Shown here one piece after another: positions 37,608 to 46,838 of a stretch of 64,000 bases of DNA. Origin of the DNA: Chitinophaga qingshengii (lineage in GTDB: Bacteria; Bacteroidota; Bacteroidia; Chitinophagales; Chitinophagaceae); contig NZ_JACVFC010000002.1 of assembly GCF_014529935.1 (NCBI RefSeq), positions 186,001 to 250,000 on the forward strand. Reading direction: 5' to 3'. The position numbers and the translations under genes were made by a program. The notes under the pieces were generated by a model. That model was not told the origin of the DNA. It made no database searches and was given only the letters and a program-made list of their open reading frames with translations. Numbering within the stretch: position 1 is the stretch's first letter; each line of letters starts with the position of its first letter.

Positions 37608-38435
37608 TTAGTGGTACAGATAGTTCAATGCAATGATGTCATTGGCATTGAATGTACGGTTACCGCCATTGGAGCAGGCCAGCATCCAGGAATTGGCATC
37701 AGGGCCGGAAGGAGTACCGGGGATGAGTACAGCGCCTACACCGCCATCACCTTCGTTAACAGCAGAACCTCCACAGCTGTAAGCACGGTTCATGTAGTCG
37801 GTATGACGCATACCGATACAGTGACCAATTTCATGCTGAATAACAGATCCTACGTACAATACGTTGGGATTGGTACCATAGGCATACTGGTTGGTGTTCA
37901 TCTTGATAGTACCATAAGGATTACCGCTGCTGGTGGGGAAACCGGAAGATCCCAGGGTGATATATCCTCCACTGGGTCCCTGATTAAATCCTTTAATGGT
38001 AATATCCGGGGTACCACTGGTAATGCGCTGGAAGGTAATACGCAGTCCCAGTCTGTTATAACGGGCAATAGCCGTATCTGTACCGGCGATAAAGGCAGTA
38101 CCCAGGTTGGTTACTTTAATTTTAATGAGGCGGGGCAAAGCATTCACCAGGTTGTTGGTCCGGTATTGTTCATCATTGGCAATGCGTAAGGTAGGAGTGC
38201 CAACTTTCTCCTGTAGTTGCTGCGCAGTTAACAGGATATCTCCTTCCACGAGATAACCATCTTCTGTTTGGCGTACGTTGTCAGTACTGAACCCATTGGC
38301 TTTTATCTGTGCCAGCACTTCACTGGACACCTGATCAGGTTGTGCCGCCTCCTGTTGTTTGTCGTTTTTGTTACAGGAAGAAATCATTACACCTGCGGCC
38401 AGACAGGCAATTACGGCGAACATTTGTTTTTTCAT
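37608..38435 (-). CDS. Secreted M57-like zinc metalloprotease (lipoprotein)
   Basis: The 275-residue protein has a lipoprotein signal (lipobox ISSC at Cys21) and an extended zinc motif HEIGHCIGMRH (H201, H205, H211), the metzincin form HExxHxxGxxH, followed by a Met-containing segment. Before it lies a domain from LPRLIKIKVTN with a beta-rich layout. The protein fits the M57 group of Bacteroidota and Myxococcota secreted proteases; peptide targets are unknown. Confidence 0.83.
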   Translation of the reverse strand: MKKQMFAVIACLAAGVMISSCNKNDKQQEAAQPDQVSSEVLAQIKANGFSTDNVRQTEDGYLVEGDILLTAQQLQEKVGTPTLRIANDEQYRTNNLVNALPRLIKIKVTNLGTAFIAGTDTAIARYNRLGLRITFQRITSGTPDITIKGFNQGPSGGYITLGSSGFPTSSGNPYGTIKMNTNQYAYGTNPNVLYVGSVIQHEIGHCIGMRHTDYMNRAYSCGGSAVNEGDGGVGAVLIPGTPSGPDANSWMLACSNGGNRTFNANDIIALNYLYH

Positions 38436-38956
38436 CAGTTCGGATTTTGGTTTAAAAAGAAAAAGTATTTCCTGCCGGTTGATATAACATCGACCGGCAT
38501 ATCAATTTCTTCATTACAGAAAACAACAGTGCATATCTGTTGGGGCAGTGCTACTGGCGGAAGTAAACAATGCTACCTACAAACAACAACTTGCATGGTG
38601 TTAACACATCCGAAAAAAGCGGGCTTTCAGTGCTCTTCTTTAGCAGACATATCACAGCGTTGATGTCTTTTTCAGGACACCTGCATGCATCTTCAATGAT
38701 TGGCTATGATTCAGTAGTACCGGGTATTTCCGGCGATTCAGACTTGCTCTTCAGTTAACCCAATGGTTATCGGTTCTCTCGTATGGTTTAGATTTCGTTG
38801 CTCGTTTTCAATTAAATTATCGTGTTACCAATATTACAACTTTCGTTGAACTTAAAAAAAATATTTTGCGCCTGTCCGCATAAAAAATTGTGTTGAACGA
38901 TTTATTGCAGTAGTTTTAAGTAACATCGTACCTCCCAGGATCTATCGCCCGTAAGC
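38436..38956. other. Noncoding region upstream of divergent protease genes
   Basis: The 521-base gap separates the divergent M57-like and S8 protease genes. Open frames inside show no recognisable protein. The only promoter-like signal seen is TAGTTTTA near 38910 on the plus strand, one mismatch from TAnnTTTG, about 40 bases before the S8 gene. No repeat or strong hairpin stands out. Confidence 0.4.
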
Positions 38957-41767
38957 ATGAAAAAGAAAACCGTCAAAGCACTGCCAGCATTCGTTGCGCT
39001 GTTATCCCTTCACTTCTCTGCCATGTCGCAGCAGCGCATGCAGGATAGTGTGATGATCAAAACATATGGCGCCGATACGTTAACTACATCGTCCGCATCA
39101 TCCCCCCTGCTGGTAAAATTCGTTCGTGCACCGGATGAAAAAACACTGGCGGCATGCGGCGTTGTCAAAGCATTATCAAGCCACCACTACATCTTACAAC
39201 AACTTCCTGCTGACACTACTTTCCGTAAAAAAATAGCGTACCATTATCCTGCCAACGCCAATTACAAAGCTACAGCGGCCTTGCTGGCGCAACTGGCATC
39301 ATTGCGGCCAGCCGACAGTATAACGATACAGATATCCTATACCGGGGAACGGGCAACGGTACCACCCGCACGAATAGTACACCGCATTGACCGTTACCAT
39401 GCTGCAGTGATTAAACTGCCACAACGCGACTGGCCTGCGGTAATTACATTACCTTACGTCACCACTGCCGATATAATACGACGTCCCGCACCGGAGGTGA
39501 TCATCAACACCATTAATCCGTATGTGAACCGTATTAATGTGGCACAGCAACAGTTTCCAGCCGTACGAGGAAAACGTATAACCGTTTCCGTTAAAGAAGA
39601 TTTATTTGATACTACTGATATTGATCTTTCGGGAAGATACCTGCGTTCTGCCCTGCAGTCATCCGACCGCAGCCCTCATGCCACCATCATGGCAACCCTG
39701 ATAGCAGGCGCCGGCAACACAGGAATGAACGGGTTGGGGGTAGCTCCTGCAGCGTCGTTAAGTCCCAGCGGTTACGGTACCCTATTTCCCGACGACAACA
39801 GTTATTTTCAACAGTTTGGCATTACAGTGCAAAATCACTCCTATGGCAGTGGCATCGTCAACGAATACGGCTCCATGGCCGCCGCCTATGATCAACAGAT
39901 CGCGGAAGCCGATACGCTGGTGCATGTATTTTCCTCCGGCAACAGTGGCGATAGTATCCCCCGTGATGGCCGCTACCAGGGACTTGGATTGTTTGCTAAC
40001 CTAACGGGTAATTACAAACACGCTAAAAATGTGATCGCAGTGGGTGGTACAGAAGCCAATTTCGACATGAGCAGGGGCTCCTCCAAAGGCCCTGCCTACG
40101 ATGGCCGTATCAAACCGGAAATAGCGGCGTACGGCCAGGATGGCACCTCCGGCGCTGCTGCCCTCACCAGCGGCGTAGTAGCGTTGATACAGGATGCCTA
40201 TCGCCAGTTACATGGCGTGGCCCCCTCCGCCGCGTTGGTACGCGCCTTACTGATCAACAGCGCCGTTTTACCCAAAGGTGGCAGACCAGCTTATACCTAT
40301 GGTTATGGTAACCTGCATGCTGCCGGCGCCCTTACTACATTAAACGCCGGGCATTACCGCCAGGGGACCGTTACCAACGGCGGCGCCACTTCTTTTGATA
40401 TTCCCATACCCGCAGGTCTGCAGCAGTTGAAAGTCACCCTTTCCTGGAATGATCCCGCCGCAGCTCCCAATGCGCCGCAGGCGCTGGTCAACGACCTGGA
40501 TATGCAGGCCGTCACCGCTGATGGCGCCACCTGGATGCCCTGGGTACTCAATCCGTTCCCGGCACTGGATTCCCTGCGACAGCCCGCCCACCGCGGCATT
40601 GACAGCCTGAATAACAATGAACAGATCAGCATCGATCGGCCGGTGGCTGGTAATCTGCATATCACCATAAAAGGGAAAAAACTTGCTACCGCCAGTCAAC
40701 CGTTTTACCTGGTGTATACTTATATTACCGAACCGTCCTTTGCCTGGCAGAATCCTATTGACAGTGCGATGTTGCCCGCTTCACAGCCCACTCCCCTGCT
40801 ATGGGAAACTACGTATAGTGGTAACGGTGATCTCTCCTACAGCATTGACAGCGGCGCCACCTGGACCACCATTGCACAACAACTCCCCCTGCAACAGCCT
40901 TACAACTGGAGCACCCCGAATACCTTCAGTAAAGTATGGCTTAAGCTAACGTTAACGGATACTTCGTTTATTAGTCCACCTTTTTTTATCGCGCCGCAAC
41001 TCACCGTCTTCACCGGTTTCAACTGTACGGACACCGCCATGGTGTATTGGGACCGGTTACCCGCAGCGCGCCGTTACCAGGTATATGCCCTACAACAAGG
41101 TGTGATGGCGCCTTTCCGGCAGGTAACCGATACTTTCCTGTTTATTCCCAAACAAACCGCCACTTCTCTTTATTACGCCGTGAGCCCGGTTGCTCCTGCC
41201 GGCTGGGAAGGCGCCCGCAGCTATGCTTCCAATTACACGTTGCAGGGCGTAGGCTGTTACGTCAGCACTTTACTGGCCGACAGGACTGTCAACAACCAGG
41301 TGCAGCTCACGCTACAGCTGGGGTCTACTTATCTGCTTAAAGGTATTTATTGGGAAAGGCGCGCCCCCAACGGCTGGACGCGGTTGGGTAGTCAGCCTGT
41401 AACCGATGCTACCGACTACACCTTCCTGGACCAGCAACCTTATGAGGGCATCGTGCAATACCGGGTAGCACTGGAAACAGCAGATGGACGGTTTATTTAT
41501 TCGGACATATCCTCCGTTAGTATATTGCTGGACCATAACATATTGGTGTTTCCTAATCCGGTGCTTAGTCAGCTAATCATACTGGACAAGGAGTTCCGGG
41601 TAAGGCAGGTCGTGCTGACCGATATGGGTGGCAGGATTGTTTTACAGCGGACGATTAGTGATATGCAGGAGTCTGTTCCGGTGGACCGGCTGGCGCCGGG
41701 AGTATATAATTGCAGTGTTTTTCTGGGGAACCAGCGTATTTATTCGAAGCAGATCGTCAAACAATAA
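38957..41767 (+). CDS. Subtilisin-like S8 protease with T9SS sorting domain
   Basis: The 936-residue secreted protease begins with a signal peptide (ending HFSAMSQ). The S8 domain has the Asp region ITVSVKEDLFDTTDID (around residues 215-221), the His in SPHATIMATLIAG (H241), the oxyanion Asn in FSSGNSGD (N329) and the nucleophile in GTSGAAALTSG (S398). A jelly-roll-like domain and Fn3-like segments follow, and the last 75 residues form a type A sorting domain (ILVFPNPVLSQLIIL, then GGRIVLQRT and GVYNCSV), which sends proteins through the type IX secretion system to the cell surface. It stands alone before a terminator. Confidence 0.92.
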   Translation: MKKKTVKALPAFVALLSLHFSAMSQQRMQDSVMIKTYGADTLTTSSASSPLLVKFVRAPDEKTLAACGVVKALSSHHYILQQLPADTTFRKKIAYHYPANANYKATAALLAQLASLRPADSITIQISYTGERATVPPARIVHRIDRYHAAVIKLPQRDWPAVITLPYVTTADIIRRPAPEVIINTINPYVNRINVAQQQFPAVRGKRITVSVKEDLFDTTDIDLSGRYLRSALQSSDRSPHATIMATLIAGAGNTGMNGLGVAPAASLSPSGYGTLFPDDNSYFQQFGITVQNHSYGSGIVNEYGSMAAAYDQQIAEADTLVHVFSSGNSGDSIPRDGRYQGLGLFANLTGNYKHAKNVIAVGGTEANFDMSRGSSKGPAYDGRIKPEIAAYGQDGTSGAAALTSGVVALIQDAYRQLHGVAPSAALVRALLINSAVLPKGGRPAYTYGYGNLHAAGALTTLNAGHYRQGTVTNGGATSFDIPIPAGLQQLKVTLSWNDPAAAPNAPQALVNDLDMQAVTADGATWMPWVLNPFPALDSLRQPAHRGIDSLNNNEQISIDRPVAGNLHITIKGKKLATASQPFYLVYTYITEPSFAWQNPIDSAMLPASQPTPLLWETTYSGNGDLSYSIDSGATWTTIAQQLPLQQPYNWSTPNTFSKVWLKLTLTDTSFISPPFFIAPQLTVFTGFNCTDTAMVYWDRLPAARRYQVYALQQGVMAPFRQVTDTFLFIPKQTATSLYYAVSPVAPAGWEGARSYASNYTLQGVGCYVSTLLADRTVNNQVQLTLQLGSTYLLKGIYWERRAPNGWTRLGSQPVTDATDYTFLDQQPYEGIVQYRVALETADGRFIYSDISSVSILLDHNILVFPNPVLSQLIILDKEFRVRQVVLTDMGGRIVLQRTISDMQESVPVDRLAPGVYNCSVFLGNQRIYSKQIVKQ

Positions 41768-41773
41768 TAAAAG

Positions 41774-41800
41774 CAAAAGGCCTGCAATGCAGGCCTTTTG
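41774..41800. terminator. Bidirectional terminator between S8 protease and lpd
   Basis: CAAAAGGCCT (41774-41783) pairs with AGGCCTTTTG (41791-41800) with a 7-base loop; A and T flanks allow use in both directions. Confidence 0.85.
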
Positions 41801-41822
41801 TATATCATACAACTTAAGTTGA

Positions 41823-43229
41823 TTACAGGTGGATTGCTTCGCCGTAAGCTACTTCGATCGCATCTTTTACAGATTCGCTCATAGTAGGGTGCGGGTGGAT
41901 AGAATCCAGTACTTCCTGGTAAGTAGTTTCCAGTTTGCGGGCAACTACTGTTTCAGCGATGATTTCGGTCACGTTAGCGCCGATCATGTGAGTACCCAGC
42001 CATTCGCCGTATTTAGCGTCGAAGATTACTTTTACGAAACCTTCAGTAGCGCCTGCGGCAGAAGCTTTACCGGAAGCAGAGAAGGGGAATTTACCCACTT
42101 TCACTTCGTATCCGGCTTCTTTAGCTGCTTTTTCAGTATAACCTACAGAAGCGATTTCCGGTGCGCAGTAAGTACATCCCGGAATGTTCATGTAGTCGAT
42201 AGTTTCAGGTTTGTGTGCGTATTTTTTCTCGTTGTAGGCGATAGCTTCCACGCAGATGATACCTTCTTTAGAGGCAACGTGTGCCAGTGCCTGACCGGGA
42301 ACCATGTCACCGATAGCGTAAACGCCCGGAACGTTGGTCTGGTAGTATTTATCAACAGTTACGCGGCCTTTATCGGTTTTGATACCCAGTGTTTCCAGGC
42401 CCAGGTTTTCGATATTGGCAGCGATACCTACAGCGCTCAGTACCACGTCTGCTTCGAGGGTTACTTCGCCGGTTTGTGTTTTCACTTTCGCTTTCACACC
42501 GTTACCAGCAGCTTCCACCGCTTCAACAGAAGCATTGGTCATGATTTCGATACCTTTCTTTTTGTAGATTTTTTCCAGTTCTTTGGAGATGTCTTCATCT
42601 TCCACTGGTACGATGCGTGGCATGAACTCGACGATGGTCACTTTAGTGCCCAGGGTAGCGTAGAAGTAAGCGAACTCCACACCGATAGCGCCGGAACCAA
42701 CCACGATCATGGATTTAGGCTGTTGGGGCAGTACCATTGCCTGGCGGTAACCGATGACGTTTTTGCCGTCGATTTTCAGGTTAGGCAGCTCGCGGGCGCG
42801 GGCTCCTGTAGCCAGGATGATGTGTTTAGCGTCGTATACGGTAGCTTTACCGTCTTTATCAGTCACTTCCACCTGGCCTTTGCTTTTCAGCTTGCCGGTG
42901 CCCATGATTACGTCGATTTTATTTTTTTTCATCAGGAACTGTACGCCCCTGCTCATTTTATCAGCAACGCCACGACTGCGCTTGATAACAGCATCAAAAT
43001 CAACCTTCGCATCTCCGATAGTGATACCATAGTCTTTGGAATGCTGTGTATATTCAAATACCTGCGCTGTTTTTAATAACGCTTTGGTTGGAATACAGCC
43101 CCAGTTTAAACAGATACCACCCAGGCTTTCTCTTTCCACTACTGCGGTTTTAAATCCCAGCTGCGAAGCACGGATAGCAGCCACATATCCACCAGGGCCA
43201 CTACCAATTACGATTACGTCGTATGCCAT
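41823..43229 (-). CDS. lpdA: Dihydrolipoyl dehydrogenase
   Basis: This FAD flavoenzyme (468 residues) reoxidises lipoamide of 2-oxo acid dehydrogenase complexes with NAD+. It shows the FAD fold VIVIGSGPGGYVAAIRASQLG, the redox pair GGICLNWGCIPTKAL, the NAD-binding IVVGSGAIGVEFAYFYATLG, the second FAD motif GVYAIGDMVPG, and the C-terminal active-site HPHPTMSE with the catalytic His-Glu. No E1 or E2 genes are adjacent, so it probably serves several complexes. Confidence 0.97.
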   Translation of the reverse strand: MAYDVIVIGSGPGGYVAAIRASQLGFKTAVVERESLGGICLNWGCIPTKALLKTAQVFEYTQHSKDYGITIGDAKVDFDAVIKRSRGVADKMSRGVQFLMKKNKIDVIMGTGKLKSKGQVEVTDKDGKATVYDAKHIILATGARARELPNLKIDGKNVIGYRQAMVLPQQPKSMIVVGSGAIGVEFAYFYATLGTKVTIVEFMPRIVPVEDEDISKELEKIYKKKGIEIMTNASVEAVEAAGNGVKAKVKTQTGEVTLEADVVLSAVGIAANIENLGLETLGIKTDKGRVTVDKYYQTNVPGVYAIGDMVPGQALAHVASKEGIICVEAIAYNEKKYAHKPETIDYMNIPGCTYCAPEIASVGYTEKAAKEAGYEVKVGKFPFSASGKASAAGATEGFVKVIFDAKYGEWLGTHMIGANVTEIIAETVVARKLETTYQEVLDSIHPHPTMSESVKDAIEVAYGEAIHL

Positions 43230-43255
43230 ATTGTTTAATTTTAATTGAAACTTGC

Positions 43256-43263
43256 CAAAGGTA
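43256..43263 (-). promoter_or_regulatory. -7 box of lpdA
   Basis: TACCTTTG on the minus strand fits TAnnTTTG and ends 26 bases before the ATG at 43229. No clear -33 element was seen. Confidence 0.45.
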
Positions 43264-43291
43264 AAACAATAATCGGGAATTGCGATTACGA

Positions 43292-43357
43292 AATTTGGGC
43301 GGAGATATAAGCAGAGAAGGGTCTCACCGCTCCTTCGCTTATAACTCCGCCCAAATT
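43292..43357. repeat. Long palindrome after lolA
   Basis: A 13-bp stem (43292-43304 with 43345-43357, core TTTGGGCGGAG) continues after one mismatch as a 7-bp stem (43306-43312 with 43337-43343). It lies 28 bases past the lolA stop on the minus strand and before the lpdA promoter. It probably ends lolA transcription. Confidence 0.8.
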
Positions 43358-43385
43358 CACTATTTCTGATTCGCTATTCACCATT

Positions 43386-44045
43386 TTACCGGAGATCCAC
43401 TACTTCTACACCCGGATATTTTTTAGCGTCAAATGTAAAAGTAGCATCTGTTACATTCGCGTTGGGGGTAAAGCTGGTAATCTCGTAAGTATAGTGGTTA
43501 CCGTTTTTCTCGAACACTTTCATCTTAGCGATGCTCTGGCTCTTCTTGTCAACGGAAACGATGATTTTAAAGATATTCTTGGCCTTGTCTGTCGGCGTCA
43601 TTTCGATGTTCTGTAATACCTTGCCCTTTTCGTTGCTTTCACCTTCCAGGCGGTACAGGAAATCTTTATCATAGAAATTGGTAAAGAGTTTGGCCGGTGT
43701 CATGGCACCGCTGCTCTGGTCCACATTATTGATGGTTACCTCATTCACATCCTTTGCGTATGTCCAGGAAGTTTTGTTATCACTGATGATTTCCTGACCA
43801 GGCAAGGTAACTTTATATTTAGCCCCTTTCAGGTATACGGTCCCTTTTTTGGAATCGTTTACGCTGTTGTTGGCGCCTTCTACTTTGAGGACGAAGTTGG
43901 CCACCACGGTTTTAAGGGTTTTGAATTTATTGCTGACACCGTCCAGGACCGTCTTGGCTTTGGGGTCGCTGGCGCCTTTGGACTGGGCCATGCCACTGAA
44001 AACAATACCACTTAACAACAATCCTGTCAATACAAATTTCTTCAT
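43386..44045 (-). CDS. lolA: LolA-like outer-membrane lipoprotein carrier
   Basis: LolA ferries lipoproteins across the periplasm to the outer membrane. The 219-residue protein has a signal peptide (MKKFVLTGLLLSGIVFSGMA) and the LolA half-barrel with SNKFKTLKTVVANFVLKVEG, GTVYLKGAKYKVTLPGQEI and SDNKTSWTYAKDVNEVTIN. It lies 134 bases after ftsK on the same strand, an arrangement commonly seen in Bacteroidota. No LolB is known in this phylum, so the receiving step differs from E. coli. Confidence 0.88.
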   Translation of the reverse strand: MKKFVLTGLLLSGIVFSGMAQSKGASDPKAKTVLDGVSNKFKTLKTVVANFVLKVEGANNSVNDSKKGTVYLKGAKYKVTLPGQEIISDNKTSWTYAKDVNEVTINNVDQSSGAMTPAKLFTNFYDKDFLYRLEGESNEKGKVLQNIEMTPTDKAKNIFKIIVSVDKKSQSIAKMKVFEKNGNHYTYEITSFTPNANVTDATFTFDAKKYPGVEVVDLR

Positions 44046-44179
44046 TGTAGATTTTTTTGGTTTTCTAACCCAGCCATGTCAAATGCCATGCCGGTATGAT
44101 GTTAGTTTTTTTAGTCGGAGGGGCAAAATTCGGTTTATTTTGTTAAAATCTATACCGCACACCCCGACATCTTAACATA

Positions 44180-46819
44180 TTATAACAAATCATTAAGAAT
44201 TTCCTGGAGTTCAGACTCACTTTTCACCAGCACATCACGGGCCTTGGACCCCATATTAGGCCCAACGATACCGGCGGATTCCAGCTGATCCATCAAGCGG
44301 CCTGCACGGTTATACCCGAGTTTCATCCGGCGTTGCAGCAAAGATGTAGACCCCTGCTGGGTTTGCACGATCACCTGGGCCGCTTCTTCAAACAACGGGT
44401 CTCTGTCGGCAAGGCTCAGCTCTTTACCATCAGTATCTTTATCATCCACATACTCCGGCAGCAGGAAGGCATCAGGATACCCTTTCTGATTGCCGATGAA
44501 CTCAGCCACGCTTTCTACCTCCGGCGTATCCACAAAGGCGCACTGGAGACGTACCAGTTCCCCGTTGAAAGACACCAGCATATCCCCCTGGCCGATCAAC
44601 TGTTCGGCGCCTCCAATATCGAGGATGGTACGGGAGTCTATCTTGGAAGACACCTTAAATGCCACACGGGCCGGGAAGTTGGCCTTAATGGTACCGGTGA
44701 TAATGTTTACAGACGGGCGTTGTGTAGCAATGATCAGGTGAATACCCACCGCACGGGCCAGCTGGGCCAGACGGGCAATCGGCATTTCCACCTCTTTACC
44801 GGCTGTCATGATAAGATCCGCGAACTCATCCACTACCAGCACGATGAACGGCAGGTACCGGTGCCCTTTCTGCGGATTGAGGCGGCGTTGGGTAAATTTG
44901 GCGTTGTATTCCCGGATATTACGGGTACCGGCTTCCTTGAGCAGGTCGTACCGCAGGTCCATTTCTATACAGAGCGCGTTGAGCGTGTGGATTACCTTCT
45001 TCGTGTCGGTGATGATCGCATCCTCTTCTCCCGGCAGTTTGGCCAGGAAGTGCTTCTCGATCAGTTTATACAGTGATAATTCCACCTTTTTCGGGTCTAC
45101 CAGTACAAACTTGAGCTGGGAAGGATGTTTTTTATACAGCAGCGACACCAGCAAAGTGTTGATACCAACGGATTTACCCTGACCGGTAGCACCCGCCATC
45201 AGCAGGTGGGGCATTTTAGCCAGGTCGGCGATGAAGTTTTCGTTGTCGATCTTCTTACCGATGGCGATGGGTAGATCCATGGTGCTGTTCTGGAATTTTT
45301 CCGATGCCAGCAGGGCTTTGAGGGAAACAATGCTCTTTTTAACATTGGGTACCTCAATACCGATGGTGCCTTTACCGGGAATAGGCGCGATGATGCGGAT
45401 ACCCAGGGCGGAAAGGCTCAGGGCGATATCATCTTCCAGGTTTTTAATCCGGGAGATGCGGACACCGGCGGCTGGCACAATTTCGTAGAGCGTAACAGTA
45501 GGCCCTACCGTAGCACTGATTTTCTGGATAGAGATATCGTAGTTTTTGAGGGTATCGATGATCTGGTTTTTGTTTTTCTCCAGTTCACCGGTATCCTGTA
45601 CCACTACTTTGTCTGCGTTATGGTTTTCCAGCAGGTCGAGGCCCGGGTAGCGGTAATCGCGCAGGTCCAGCGACGGATCGTAAGGATCTACCGGCACAAC
45701 GGGGCGGACGGTAGCCAGCTCCTCGACTTCATCTTCTTCATCCTTGAAAGTCTCCTTGATTTCAAAGGCGACTTCTTCCGGCTGATTTTTCTTTTTAGGG
45801 GTGGGGGCTGGCGGCAGATCTTCCGGCACTTCTTCCACATATAACAGTGGACCGGGGTCTTCCTCCTCCTCTTCTTCCATTTCATCCATGTCCATCTCCG
45901 GTTCCGGTGCAGCTACCGGAGGTGGTGTTACCGGTGGCACATAAGCCGCATGAGCAGCGGGGATCACAGTTACCTCCTCTTTTTCGATCAGCTGCATGGG
46001 AATTTCTTCCTCCTCTTCTTCCGGGTGCGGCGGGATCACTACCACGCCGCCATCGCCTTTGAGGGCGTTGCCTTTGGCTGTTTCAGGCGCAGGCGTAGGA
46101 ACCGCCGTGCTGGCCACTGCCGGAGTAACCGGCGCTGCAGGTGCTACCGGTGCGGGTTTGGGGGGCTTCACTTTTTTCTCCGGCCATTTAAAATCGAAGT
46201 TGAACTTCCAGATGAGCCAGGAAAAGCCTGCTACGAGCAACAGCAGTGCGGTCCCGGTTTTACCGATAAAGCCGGAAGTCCACTTATCGAGCGCATTGCC
46301 CAGTGCGCCGCCCCAGGGGAAATCGGCCCCATTGGTAACAAAAGCCATAGCCATACTGATAAACAGCAGGCCGAAGATCATATATTTCACATTGCGCCAA
46401 ACGCGGAACACGCGGCGGCCCACAATGAAATTAACGCCGATGATAAAGAAGAAATAGCAGAACAGGTAGGCGGCGATGCCTACACCGTTGTAGAAGAAGT
46501 TGTGGGAGACATAGGCGCCCAGGCGGCCCAGCAGGTTATCCACTTTTACATCACCGATCAGCAGTTCGCGGGTGGTATAGCGGAATACTTTGTCCTGGTC
46601 ATCTTCCCAGGTAAACAGGTAGGAGGTGAAAGCGATAAAGCAATAGACAGACAGGAGCAGGAAGAACACGCCCATCACTTTATGGGTGCGTTCATCCTTG
46701 ACCAGTTCTTTTACTTTTACCTCAGCCTCCTTGTCTTTCTTCAGCACTTCAGGGTTTGGTGTGGGGGCTTTCGGTTTTTTGCTCTCCGGTTTTTCGTTTT
46801 TCAGTTTATTCTTGGACAT
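44180..46819 (-). CDS. ftsK: DNA translocase FtsK
   Basis: FtsK is anchored at the division septum and pumps DNA to resolve chromosome dimers. The 879-residue protein has four helices between residues 50 and 210, an acidic and proline-rich linker of about 170 residues, and the motor with Walker A MAGATGQGKSVGINTLL and Walker B FIVLVVDEFADLIM. The C-terminal gamma domain is a winged helix (TSLLQRRMKLGYNRAGRLMDQLE). The length is normal for Bacteroidota. It starts 19 bases after the hydrolase stop and is part of the same run of minus-strand genes. Confidence 0.96.
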   Translation of the reverse strand: MSKNKLKNEKPESKKPKAPTPNPEVLKKDKEAEVKVKELVKDERTHKVMGVFFLLLSVYCFIAFTSYLFTWEDDQDKVFRYTTRELLIGDVKVDNLLGRLGAYVSHNFFYNGVGIAAYLFCYFFFIIGVNFIVGRRVFRVWRNVKYMIFGLLFISMAMAFVTNGADFPWGGALGNALDKWTSGFIGKTGTALLLLVAGFSWLIWKFNFDFKWPEKKVKPPKPAPVAPAAPVTPAVASTAVPTPAPETAKGNALKGDGGVVVIPPHPEEEEEEIPMQLIEKEEVTVIPAAHAAYVPPVTPPPVAAPEPEMDMDEMEEEEEEDPGPLLYVEEVPEDLPPAPTPKKKNQPEEVAFEIKETFKDEEDEVEELATVRPVVPVDPYDPSLDLRDYRYPGLDLLENHNADKVVVQDTGELEKNKNQIIDTLKNYDISIQKISATVGPTVTLYEIVPAAGVRISRIKNLEDDIALSLSALGIRIIAPIPGKGTIGIEVPNVKKSIVSLKALLASEKFQNSTMDLPIAIGKKIDNENFIADLAKMPHLLMAGATGQGKSVGINTLLVSLLYKKHPSQLKFVLVDPKKVELSLYKLIEKHFLAKLPGEEDAIITDTKKVIHTLNALCIEMDLRYDLLKEAGTRNIREYNAKFTQRRLNPQKGHRYLPFIVLVVDEFADLIMTAGKEVEMPIARLAQLARAVGIHLIIATQRPSVNIITGTIKANFPARVAFKVSSKIDSRTILDIGGAEQLIGQGDMLVSFNGELVRLQCAFVDTPEVESVAEFIGNQKGYPDAFLLPEYVDDKDTDGKELSLADRDPLFEEAAQVIVQTQQGSTSLLQRRMKLGYNRAGRLMDQLESAGIVGPNMGSKARDVLVKSESELQEILNDLL

Positions 46820-46838
46820 AATTTAACTTCAGTTGGGA

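Noticed and set aside
38268..38663. Open frame of 131 codons on the plus strand opposite and beyond the M57-like gene start
   Set aside because: It overlaps the real gene's signal peptide on the other strand and has no recognisable domain.
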